Under the pieces are notes generated by a model. It had not been told where the DNA came from. It saw nothing but the letters and a program-made list of their open reading frames with translations, and made no database searches. From positions 1-47,126 of the forward strand of contig VERA01000012.1 in the NCBI GenBank assembly GCA_018882935.1: DNA of 47,126 nt, in the 5' to 3' direction. This stretch comes from Burkholderiaceae bacterium (GTDB lineage: Bacteria > Pseudomonadota > Gammaproteobacteria > Burkholderiales > Burkholderiaceae_D). Below, in pieces: positions 25,321 to 33,051 of this stretch (position 1 is the stretch's first letter; the number at the start of each line of letters is the position of its first letter). The position numbers and the translations under genes were made by a program.

Positions 25321-26046
25321 TCAAGCCAAGTCGGACGACTGAATGCGCTTGATACCCTTGGCTTTCATGGTGTCCCATGCCTTGGCAACGGAGCCATTCA
25401 GATCAATGCCACGGCATGCGTCTTCGATGACATACACCTCGAAGCCTGCTGATCTTGCATCAAGCGCTGTCCACGCTACGCAGAAGTCAGTTGCCAGACC
25501 AGTGACATATACCGTCTTCAGCTTGCGCTCTTTCAGATAACCTGCCAGGCCGGTGTTGGCCTTGCGGTCAGCTTCCTGAAATGCCGAATAGCTATCGGTG
25601 CCTTCGTGATATCCCTTACGGATGATCAGCTGCGCGTGCGGGATCGACAAATCTTTATGCAACTCTGCATCAGCCGTACCCTGTACACAGTGGTCAGGCC
25701 ACAGGACTTGTTCGCCATACGCGAGCTTGGTCGTCTCAAACGGTTTCTTGCCTGCGTGGGAAGACGCAAACGAGACATGGCCCTTGGTATGCCAGTCTTG
25801 TGTGATGACGACATTTTTGAATTTCTTCGAGATCGCATTGATCACTGGTACTACCTCGTCACCTTTATTCACTGGCAGCGTACCGCCCGGGACGAAGCAA
25901 TTTTGTACGTCAACGACAATCAGCGCACTTGCATCGCTGATCTTGACGCCAGCACTTGCCCGCATACCCACACCACCCAATGCCGCCAGCATGCCAGCAC
26001 CACCGAGTAGTCTGAGGGTATCTCTCCGACTGAAATGATTTTTCAT
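25321..26046 (-). CDS. pncA: Tat-exported nicotinamidase (isochorismatase family)
   Basis: A 241-residue amidase converting nicotinamide to nicotinate and ammonia. The hydrolase core has the catalytic triad Asp46 (VVDVQNCF), Lys144 (IRKGYHEGTDSYSAF) and Cys189 (ATDFCVAW). Metal ligands are Asp84/His86 in TQDWH with a further His near 97, and the family motif WPDHCVQGT is present. Unlike ordinary cytosolic PncA, it has an N-terminal Tat-type signal: SRRDTLRLLGGAGMLAALGG at residues 6-25 with an ASA site at 30-32. The enzyme should therefore act in the periplasm, upstream of the neighbouring ABC importer. A strong GAGGAG lies 6 nt before the ATG. Located 57 bp downstream of the importer ATPase genes and 32 bp upstream of enamidase. 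Confidence 0.9.
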   Translation of the reverse strand: MKNHFSRRDTLRLLGGAGMLAALGGVGMRASAGVKISDASALIVVDVQNCFVPGGTLPVNKGDEVVPVINAISKKFKNVVITQDWHTKGHVSFASSHAGKKPFETTKLAYGEQVLWPDHCVQGTADAELHKDLSIPHAQLIIRKGYHEGTDSYSAFQEADRKANTGLAGYLKERKLKTVYVTGLATDFCVAWTALDARSAGFEVYVIEDACRGIDLNGSVAKAWDTMKAKGIKRIQSSDLA

Positions 26047-26103
26047 TTTGCTCTCCTCGTACCACGTTGAAAAAATGGTCGTCTCCGACCGCCCGACTCA
26101 CTG

Positions 26104-26817
26104 CTACAACGATAAATAATTCTGCTGCACCTCGTCATTGGCAGCTAGCGCCTGCATGGTGCCGTTGAACCGAATCTGCCCCTGCTCGAGCACATATGCA
26201 CGATCGCACACCAGCTGCGCAAAATGCAGGTTCTGCTCAGATAACAAAATAGCAAGCCCCTGCTGTTTCAATGTTGTGATCATATGCGCCATTTGCTCAA
26301 CAATCACGGGAGCGACCCCCTCTGAAGGCTCGTCCAGCATGAGCAGCAGCGGATTCCCCATCAAGGTGCGCGCCACCGTCAGCATCTGCTGCTCGCCACC
26401 ACTCATGCTGCCACCCGGGCGATCCGGCATCTCGCCCAGATTTGGAAATAATGTAAACAAACGCTCCGGGGTCCAGGGCGGCACACCCTCACGCGGCACT
26501 TGTCTGCCTACTTCCAGATTCTGCATCACACTCAGCTCGGAAAATATCCGCCTATCCTCCGGCACAAACCCCAAGCCACGACGGGCAATCTGGTAAGGCG
26601 CAAGTGACGTAATATCTTCACCCATGAAGCGTACCTGACCCCGCTTACCCGGCAGCAGCCCCATGATGGATTTGATGGTGGTTGATTTACCCGCACCATT
26701 ACGCCCCATCAGCGCTACCACCTCACCACGCGCGACCTCAAGCGACACATCAAACAGCATCTGCGCCTTGCCATAAAACGCATTCAAGCCGCTTACCTCA
26801 AGCATCATCGCACTCAT
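26104..26817 (-). CDS. livF: Branched-chain-type ABC transporter ATPase (LivF-like)
   Basis: A 237-residue ATP-binding subunit. Walker A is GRNGAGKST (about 38-46), the ABC signature MSGGEQQML, Walker B LLMLDEPSEG and the switch His is replaced in the SEQNLHFA stretch typical of LivF. It overlaps the LivG-like gene by 4 bp. In this island the transporter most likely imports nicotinate or a related pyridine carboxylate, since the same operon encodes an exported nicotinamidase and the nicotinate-hydroxylating enzymes; this substrate is inferred. Confidence 0.93.
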   Translation of the reverse strand: MSAMMLEVSGLNAFYGKAQMLFDVSLEVARGEVVALMGRNGAGKSTTIKSIMGLLPGKRGQVRFMGEDITSLAPYQIARRGLGFVPEDRRIFSELSVMQNLEVGRQVPREGVPPWTPERLFTLFPNLGEMPDRPGGSMSGGEQQMLTVARTLMGNPLLLMLDEPSEGVAPVIVEQMAHMITTLKQQGLAILLSEQNLHFAQLVCDRAYVLEQGQIRFNGTMQALAANDEVQQNYLSL

Positions 26818-27584
26818 GCTGTGACTGCCGTATCGCTGAACGTGCTACCCGTACCAAAGTACACCTCACGCACCAGCGGGTGATTACGTACAGACTCCGC
26901 ATCCCCCTCAGCGATGAGTTTTCCGCGTGCCAGCACGATCAAACGATCAGCAAATGCAAACACCACATCCATGCTGTGCTCAGTAAACAGCACAGCGAGC
27001 TGCTGCTCAACCACCAGCTTCTTGGTGAGCGCGAGAAGTGCATGGCGCTCCTTGCTCGCCATGCCGGCGGTGGGTTCATCCATGAGTAGCAGGCGTGGCT
27101 TATTCGCCAGCGCGATCGCGAGCTCAACGCGTTTCACATCACCATAAGACAACACACTACAGGCACGATCTGCCTGATCTGCCATACCTACCTGTGCCAA
27201 TAAAGCCATTGCCTGATCACGCAAATACTCACGCGCAGGTCGCCACAGTCCGAATAATTTTTTCTCGTAAGAGATCAAGGCCATTTGGACGTTTTCGATG
27301 ACCGTCATTGAATGGAAGGTGGCTGCAATTTGAAAAGTGCGTCCAACACCCATGCGCCAGATCTCGCGCGGCTGCATACCCGCGATATCACGGCCCTCAA
27401 ACATAATTTCACCGGCATCGGGTTTGATCTGGCCATTCAGCATATTGAAGCAGGTCGATTTGCCTGCCCCATTCGGACCGAGTAGTGCCAGTAGCTGACC
27501 CGCAGGCAAATCGAAAGAAACATCATCTACCGCGCGCACGCCACCAAAAGATTTGGCCAGATGCCGCACTTGAAGCAAGCTCAT
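26814..27584 (-). CDS. livG: Branched-chain-type ABC transporter ATPase (LivG-like)
   Basis: A 256-residue ATPase with Walker A GPNGAGKST (about 35-43), Q-loop, SYGDVKRVELAIALA in place of the canonical LSGGQ signature, Walker B LLLMDEPTAGM and the switch segment TEHSMDVVF. The degenerate signature (YGD for SGG) is a common feature of LivG/urea-type importer ATPases. It is translationally overlapped at both ends, with the fused permease upstream and LivF downstream. Confidence 0.92.
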   Translation of the reverse strand: MSLLQVRHLAKSFGGVRAVDDVSFDLPAGQLLALLGPNGAGKSTCFNMLNGQIKPDAGEIMFEGRDIAGMQPREIWRMGVGRTFQIAATFHSMTVIENVQMALISYEKKLFGLWRPAREYLRDQAMALLAQVGMADQADRACSVLSYGDVKRVELAIALANKPRLLLMDEPTAGMASKERHALLALTKKLVVEQQLAVLFTEHSMDVVFAFADRLIVLARGKLIAEGDAESVRNHPLVREVYFGTGSTFSDTAVTA

Positions 27585-29473
27585 GCGGGCCTCCCGCGTG
27601 ACTCAAATACCGAGCGCACAAAACCTGCCAAGCCCTGCGGGAATACCAACACCAAAAACAAGATCACTGCGCCAAGTACAGCGCGCCAGTACTCGGTTTC
27701 GCGTATCAACACATCTTGCAGCGTGCTGAATACGACGCTCCCTAACAATGGCCCGCTCAGGGTTTGTACGCCGCCCAGCAGCACCATGATCAGCGCATCG
27801 ACCGAGCGACCGATGTGTATGGTTTCAGGCGAGATACTGCCCTTGGAAAATGCAAACAACGCACCTGCCACACCACAGAATATTCCGGCAAAGATAAATG
27901 CCAGCCACTGCACGCGCTGCACGTTAATGCCAATAGCATCGCTGCGTAATGCAGAATCACGCGCTGCACGCAGTGCGTAGCCAAACGGCGCAAACACCAT
28001 ACGTCGCATGAGAAGAACGCCAACGACCACCAGCAGCAGCGTGAGATAGTAGTAATGGGCTTTATCAGACAGCCACGCCGCCGGCCATAAGCCCGTCACA
28101 CCATTACTACCACCGGTGAGTTCATCAGATTGAAAAATCACCGACCATACAATTTGTGCAAATGCCAGCGTTAGCATCGCGAGATACACCCCAGACAAGC
28201 GCACGCAAAACCAGCCGAATACCAAGGCACCTGCGGCGGCCAATAGCGGCGCCATTAAAAGCGATATCAGCATCGGCCAGCCAAGGGCTTTCATGAACAG
28301 GGCAGCGCCATAGGCACCCAGACCGAAATAGGCTGCATGGCCGAATGAATGCATGCCGCCCGGGCCCATGATGAAATGCAAGCTGGCCGCAAACAGTGCC
28401 GCAATCAGCAGATCAATACCCAGCACCAGCAAATACGGGAAGCTGTTATTCAGTAACGGTAGTAGCAACAACAGCAGCACGAGCAGCACACCAAGATTTT
28501 TCAGTAATCCGCTCGCGGGGCGTAAAGGTGTTTCGATGGATGAAGCACCACGCGCTGCGGCTTGCACTTTACCGAGCAGACCCCAAGGCCGCACTACCAA
28601 CACGATGGCCATAATCAAAAACTCAACCACCAGCGTCAGCTTGGAGAATGAAATAGCCAGCCCGAACGCATGCACTGTGCCGAGTGCGGCGCACATCGCC
28701 TTGGTCAGCGCAATCAGTAGTGCTGCAACATAAGCGCCGGGCAAGCTGCCCATGCCACCAACCACCACCACCACAAAGGCATCGCCGATGGTTTGCAGAT
28801 CAAGGTGCAAACTGGCCGGCTCATTCGGCATCTGTATCGCCCCACCCAAGCCGGCAAGAAACGCCCCCAACCCGAAAACGCTGGTGAATAACCACGCCTG
28901 ATTCACCCCCAGCGCACTCACCATGTCACGGTCTTGCGTTGCAGCGCGTACCAGGGTGCCCCAGCGCGTGCGGGTCAGCAGTAACCAGAGCAGTAACAGC
29001 ACAACAGGCCCGATAACCATCATCAGTAGGTTGTACTTGGGGAAGGCCTGCCCGAATAATTCAACCGCACCCGTAAACCCCGGCGCACGCGGGCCTAACA
29101 ATTCTTCTGCGCCCCACACATACAGCGCCAGGTCTTTAATCACCAGCACCAGCGCAAAGGTGGCGAGTAACTGAAACAATTCCGGGACGTGATAAATCCG
29201 TCGCAACAGTAATATCTCTATCAGCACACCCATCAGCGCTGTACCTAGTGCAGCAAGTAGGATGCTGCCCCAAAACCCCCAACCGCTCGATGTACCTAAC
29301 CACTCACTCACCGATATCGCCATATACAGGCCGAGCATGGTGAGTGAGCCATGCGCAAAATTAACGATACGCGTCACACCAAAAATCAATGACAACCCTG
29401 CAGCAACCAGGAACAGTGACGATGCGCCCGCCAATCCGTTCAATAGCTGCAGTAACAGGCTGGACAATGTCAT
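27581..29473 (-). CDS. Fused LivH-LivM permease of the ABC importer
   Basis: A 630-residue polytopic protein joining the two permeases normally made as separate chains. Residues 1-305 match LivH (LIFGVTRIVNFAHGSLTMLG near the start, ALGVNQAWLF coupling region, VVVVVGGMGSLPGAYVAA). After a linker at about 305-330, residues 330-620 match LivM (HFIMGPGGMHSFGHAAYFGLGAYGAA, RAARDSALRSDAIGINV coupling region, VLLGGVQTLSGPLLGSVV). The fusion fixes a 1:1 permease stoichiometry. It lies between the solute-binding protein and LivG genes. Confidence 0.93.
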   Translation of the reverse strand: MTLSSLLLQLLNGLAGASSLFLVAAGLSLIFGVTRIVNFAHGSLTMLGLYMAISVSEWLGTSSGWGFWGSILLAALGTALMGVLIEILLLRRIYHVPELFQLLATFALVLVIKDLALYVWGAEELLGPRAPGFTGAVELFGQAFPKYNLLMMVIGPVVLLLLWLLLTRTRWGTLVRAATQDRDMVSALGVNQAWLFTSVFGLGAFLAGLGGAIQMPNEPASLHLDLQTIGDAFVVVVVGGMGSLPGAYVAALLIALTKAMCAALGTVHAFGLAISFSKLTLVVEFLIMAIVLVVRPWGLLGKVQAAARGASSIETPLRPASGLLKNLGVLLVLLLLLLPLLNNSFPYLLVLGIDLLIAALFAASLHFIMGPGGMHSFGHAAYFGLGAYGAALFMKALGWPMLISLLMAPLLAAAGALVFGWFCVRLSGVYLAMLTLAFAQIVWSVIFQSDELTGGSNGVTGLWPAAWLSDKAHYYYLTLLLVVVGVLLMRRMVFAPFGYALRAARDSALRSDAIGINVQRVQWLAFIFAGIFCGVAGALFAFSKGSISPETIHIGRSVDALIMVLLGGVQTLSGPLLGSVVFSTLQDVLIRETEYWRAVLGAVILFLVLVFPQGLAGFVRSVFESRGRPA

Positions 29474-29526
29474 GATTAATCGTTATCGGTATATGACACG
29501 CGGGTGCTGGTAAGAATAATCGCTAG

Positions 29527-30729
29527 TCAAGGCGCTTTACGTAATTGCTTAACCTCGGCATCCGCAGGCTGAAACTTGGCACCATCGAGATACTGATAAT
29601 TCACCATTACACCCTTGCCGTCTTTGACGGCGAGGCGCCCCACATACGCCCCCATAGTCGATTGATTGTCTTGCGAACGGTAGCGGATTGGCCCCAGCGG
29701 TGTATCGACACTCAGACCATGGAACACATCAATCAGCTTTTCAGTGTTAGTGCTATTTGCCTTACGAATACCTGCCGCGATCGACATGATGGCTGAGTAG
29801 CCAACGATTGACCCCAGGCGGGGGTAGTCATTGAATTTTTTCTGATAAGCGTCGAGGAAGCGCTTGTGCTCTGAAGTGTTAATACCATTCCATGGGTAAC
29901 CGGTCACGATCCAACCGCTCGGTGCTTCGTCTTTGAGCGGATCAAGATATTCGGGCTCACCGGATAACAGGCTCACCACTTCACGACCTTTGAATAAACC
30001 ACGCGTTGTGCCTTCACGCACCAGCTTAGCCAGGTCAGGCCCAAACAGTACATTGAATACCGCATCCGGCTTGGCATCGGCTAGCGCTTGTGTAACGGCC
30101 GCTGCATCCACCTTACCCAGGGGCGGCGCCTGCTCTGCCACGAACTCCACATCAGGCTGTGCCGCTTTTAATAACTGCTTGAAGGTATTTGCGGCAGACT
30201 GACCATATTCGTAGTTGGGATACACCAGCGCCCAGCGCTTTTTCTTGAGCTTGGCCGCTTCGGGTACCAGCATCGCTACCTGCATATAGGTCGACGGGCG
30301 CAAACGGAAGGTATAGCGATTGCCGTTTTCCCAAACGATTTTATCGGTTAAAGGCTCGGCGGCGAGGAAGAAGATTTTTTTCTGCTGCGCAAAGTCGGTC
30401 ACTGCCAAGCCAACATGCGATAAAAACGTACCGGTTAATACATCCACTTTTTCACGTGACAACAACTCCTCAGCAGCGCGTACGGCATCACCGGGATTCG
30501 CATTATCATCCCGCGAAATGATTTCTACTTTTTTACCAAGCAATCCACCACTGGCGTTGATTTCTTCCAGTGCCAAGTCCATACCCTTTTTATAGGGCCC
30601 AAGGAAATTGGCATGCGCCTTGTAGCTATTCACTTCACCGATCTTGATGGTTTGCGCATAGGTCTGTATACCGGTACCCACAAGCAGTACCAACAGTAAT
30701 GACTTGAATCGGTTTTTGAAATTATTCAC
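29527..30729 (-). CDS. Periplasmic solute-binding protein of the ABC importer
   Basis: A 401-residue type I periplasmic binding protein of the LivK/urea/aromatic-acid group: Sec signal peptide (about residues 2-24, cleavage after TYA), then IKIGEVNSYKAHANFLGPYKKGMDLALEEINASGGLLGK and the usual two-lobe pattern ending QNQSTMGAYVGRLAVKDGKG. I start it at the GTG at 30729, which has AAGGAG eight bases upstream; an ATG further up (30795) would overlap the preceding gene and hide the signal peptide. Similar proteins bind aromatic carboxylates as well as amino acids, so nicotinate is plausible from context but not shown. Confidence 0.9.
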   Translation of the reverse strand: MNNFKNRFKSLLLVLLVGTGIQTYAQTIKIGEVNSYKAHANFLGPYKKGMDLALEEINASGGLLGKKVEIISRDDNANPGDAVRAAEELLSREKVDVLTGTFLSHVGLAVTDFAQQKKIFFLAAEPLTDKIVWENGNRYTFRLRPSTYMQVAMLVPEAAKLKKKRWALVYPNYEYGQSAANTFKQLLKAAQPDVEFVAEQAPPLGKVDAAAVTQALADAKPDAVFNVLFGPDLAKLVREGTTRGLFKGREVVSLLSGEPEYLDPLKDEAPSGWIVTGYPWNGINTSEHKRFLDAYQKKFNDYPRLGSIVGYSAIMSIAAGIRKANSTNTEKLIDVFHGLSVDTPLGPIRYRSQDNQSTMGAYVGRLAVKDGKGVMVNYQYLDGAKFQPADAEVKQLRKAP

Positions 30730-30748
30730 CTTGCTCTCTCCTTGGCGA

Positions 30749-31333
30749 TCAACGCAGGCCGTCTTGGCCTTTGATTTCATGTTTTTGCAAACCACCGATA
30801 CGCGGTAGCGGTCGCCCGGAATCTGTCACTGCGACTGCAACCACGATTTCATTCGCGCGCGGCGCATCGGATACACGCGCCTCGATCGCGTCGAAATGGC
30901 TGCGTACAAACGCTGCATCTTTATGACCCAAGGGCACATCGATCGCGGTACCGAGCCCACCCATTTTTTTTGCCGAAGGTACAAGTGCTGCACCTTTTTC
31001 AACCGCTTCGCGCAGCGGCGCGCCGAGTTTGGGGTGGAGAATAGCTGCAGCATGCTCCAGCTCACCGCCCTCGCCGACAATCGCTGCCTTGCCGTAGCTC
31101 TCTGCTTCACTTGGCGCTATGCCTAAAGCAGCGACACATCGCTCACCCAGTAGCTTGCCAAGTTCAGCACCGATATCGCTCAGTTCATCCAGATTTTCTG
31201 CATAGCGACCTGCGAAAGGATTTGTAATCACGGCGATTGCTACGGCGCGCCTTGTCGGTGGTTGAATCTGCTGTCCCATTTCGAGACGCGTCTCATCGAC
31301 TTGCACAATCAGTTTTCGAATATCAGTTTTCAT
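30749..31333 (-). CDS. 'Amino acid synthesis' family protein (DUF1185), paralogue 1
   Basis: A 194-residue cytosolic protein of the AA_synth/DUF1185 family, whose members lack an established reaction. Hallmarks are ITNPFAGRY (36-44), SYGKAAIVGEGGELEHAAA (79-97), VPSAKKMGGLGTAIDVPLGHKDAAFVRSHFDA (118-149). The conserved Lys, Glu/His (GELEH) and RSHFD residues look like an active site. It is tandem with a second paralogue and lies between 6-hydroxynicotinate reductase/UPF0280 and the importer, so a step acting on a pyridine-derived C5/C6 intermediate is a reasonable inference. Chosen start is the ATG at 31333; an upstream GTG at 31354 is possible. Confidence 0.85.
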   Translation of the reverse strand: MKTDIRKLIVQVDETRLEMGQQIQPPTRRAVAIAVITNPFAGRYAENLDELSDIGAELGKLLGERCVAALGIAPSEAESYGKAAIVGEGGELEHAAAILHPKLGAPLREAVEKGAALVPSAKKMGGLGTAIDVPLGHKDAAFVRSHFDAIEARVSDAPRANEIVVAVAVTDSGRPLPRIGGLQKHEIKGQDGLR

Positions 31334-31432
31334 AAACTTATCCGTATCTCTCACTTGCTTATATCTTTTTTATTGGTACCGCTTATTCACTACCTAGTCA
31401 TCGCTACGATCTACTTGCATCGTTATATCTGA

Positions 31433-32134
31433 TTAGCGCTGTCCATCAAATTGACTGATTCCCTCGGGCGTCAAACCACCAACGCGCGCATGGATTCGTG
31501 CACCGGTCGACATCACCAAAATAAACACCAGCTCGTCGGCTGCGGGTGCACCAGGGACAGCAACTTCCATCGCATCAAAATGGCTGCGTACATAGCTCGC
31601 GGTGATGTGCGTCAGCGGTACATCTAATCTTGTACCCGGTGAACCAACCTTTTTAGTGGAAGGCACAATCGCCAGCGGCCGGCTGCGAGGTGCTGCATTG
31701 GCTTCTGTATTGCTTGCTGAATTGTTTGTTGTAGTTGCTTGCGCTGGTTTTTGTGAATTACCCGCACCTTGCGTATACCCCGCACGGTCCCCATGCCAAC
31801 CGAGCAGCTCGCGCATGGCATAGCCTCCCGGCACATGCCATAACGCACCATGCTCAAGCTCACCGGCGCTGCCAACAATCGAGCCCTTGCCGTAGCTATT
31901 GATTTCTTCAGGCTGCATATTCATGGCGCGCAAGAGGGCGCCTGCCATTTCCAGACCCACCGGATTCAGCGCTTCCATCATCGGCAAAATATCTGCGTGA
32001 TATTGGCCTGCGTAAGGATTGGTGAGTACCGCCGCAACCGCACCACGAATTTGGGGCGTAGCAGGCGCAGGGCCGAACTCATGCAGGATGGTTTCGACAT
32101 GGGTGAATACTCGGCGTATTTGAATCAGGCTCAT
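31433..32134 (-). CDS. 'Amino acid synthesis' family protein (DUF1185), paralogue 2 with Q/N/T-rich insert
   Basis: A 233-residue paralogue of the next gene, sharing LTNPYAGQY (38-46), SYGKGSIVGSAGELEHG (80-96) and VPSTKKVGSPGTRLDVPLTHITASYVRSHFDAME (157-190). It differs by a low-complexity insert at about 118-150 (rich in Q, N, T, S and A) between the GELEH and KK motifs, and by a Trp-containing YAMRELLGWHGDRAGY segment. The pair may form a hetero-oligomer. Function is unknown; context points to nicotinate breakdown. Confidence 0.83.
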   Translation of the reverse strand: MSLIQIRRVFTHVETILHEFGPAPATPQIRGAVAAVLTNPYAGQYHADILPMMEALNPVGLEMAGALLRAMNMQPEEINSYGKGSIVGSAGELEHGALWHVPGGYAMRELLGWHGDRAGYTQGAGNSQKPAQATTTNNSASNTEANAAPRSRPLAIVPSTKKVGSPGTRLDVPLTHITASYVRSHFDAMEVAVPGAPAADELVFILVMSTGARIHARVGGLTPEGISQFDGQR

Positions 32135-32171
32135 CTCGAATTCTGTTTGTCGTTGTGTTTTATCCGAACCA

Positions 32172-33041
32172 TCATGCCGCGCGTCTTACTTGCAGCGCCA
32201 GGCGATCTAGCGGTTCTCCAAGTAAGCGGGATTGTCCTTGCAGCGTCAATGCTGCAGCGAAGATCAGACCCTCACCAAGTAAGTACTGCGCATACTTTGC
32301 GCCATCATCCAGTGCCTGCTGAATCAATACAGCGGGTAATGGCCCAACATGAGTTGTTACCAACAAATCACCGAGATCGGTATCGTCTTTCAGAGCACTC
32401 GCCGGCGCACGCTGAATTGCCTCATGCTGCACATTCACTGCGTTCGCGATCATGGTGGCAGCGGCATCGGCCATGGCTGCTGATTGCGCCAAGACAGTCA
32501 CGCTGTCGGCAATGCCCAAACTCATACTCCGGCCGCGCCAGCCCGAGGTAGCAACACCGCGCACCGGCATCGATGCATCAACCTCAAAGTGGCTTTGAGG
32601 CTCCGCATCTAAACTCGCGATATCGGTCACCAGGCCTATCGTGTAACGCTGTCCGGCTTGCAGATGCAGCGCGATATCGCCACCATTGTTAATACTGGCA
32701 CGTCTGATTTCAGGCTCGGCCGCAAAAAAACCGATCAACTCATCAGCAACGGCACCGGCCACTGCAGCCATTGGCGTAATAAATTGTGTGCGATACGGAT
32801 AACACGTACGCACCATACGACGCGCTACCGGTGATGCCAACCAGCGCATCTGCTTCAGTGGTTGACGCAGTACACTCAATTCCTCTACCAGCTCAGGCAA
32901 AATCTGCGCGAAACGAAGCCAACATACTGATAGCGCGCGCTCGATCGCGCTGCTTTCACCATCAGCGCTGATAATCAGGTCAATAGGTCCATAGTGAAAA
33001 TGCCAGCGGCCATCGATGAGTTGTTGTCGTTGTGGCTGCAT
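32172..33041 (-). CDS. UPF0280 family protein (ApbE superfamily-like)
   Basis: A 289-residue protein of the UPF0280 family, grouped with the ApbE flavinyltransferase superfamily. It has YPYRTQFITPMAAVAGAVADE (about 118-138), the ApbE-like RASINNGGDIALHL segment (about 153-166) and an Ala-rich C-terminal half ending SRLLGEPLDRLALQVRR. The start at 33041 is preceded by GAGAG about 7 nt upstream and lies 10 bp after the 6-hydroxynicotinate reductase stop; the longer frame to 33131 overlaps that gene and is unlikely. Reaction unknown; position directly after an iron-sulfur flavoenzyme gene suggests cofactor maturation or a pathway step. Confidence 0.85.
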   Translation of the reverse strand: MQPQRQQLIDGRWHFHYGPIDLIISADGESSAIERALSVCWLRFAQILPELVEELSVLRQPLKQMRWLASPVARRMVRTCYPYRTQFITPMAAVAGAVADELIGFFAAEPEIRRASINNGGDIALHLQAGQRYTIGLVTDIASLDAEPQSHFEVDASMPVRGVATSGWRGRSMSLGIADSVTVLAQSAAMADAAATMIANAVNVQHEAIQRAPASALKDDTDLGDLLVTTHVGPLPAVLIQQALDDGAKYAQYLLGEGLIFAAALTLQGQSRLLGEPLDRLALQVRRAA

Positions 33042-33051
33042 GGCGTCGCTC

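Noticed and set aside
26104..30729. Plain branched-chain amino acid transporter (LIV) assignment
   Set aside because: Family similarity alone would say so, but the genes are embedded in a pyridine-catabolic operon, so a heterocycle or carboxylate substrate is more likely; kept as inference only.
30730..30795. ATG start for the solute-binding protein further upstream
   Set aside because: It overlaps the DUF1185 gene and buries the signal peptide; the GTG at 30729 has an AAGGAG at ideal distance.
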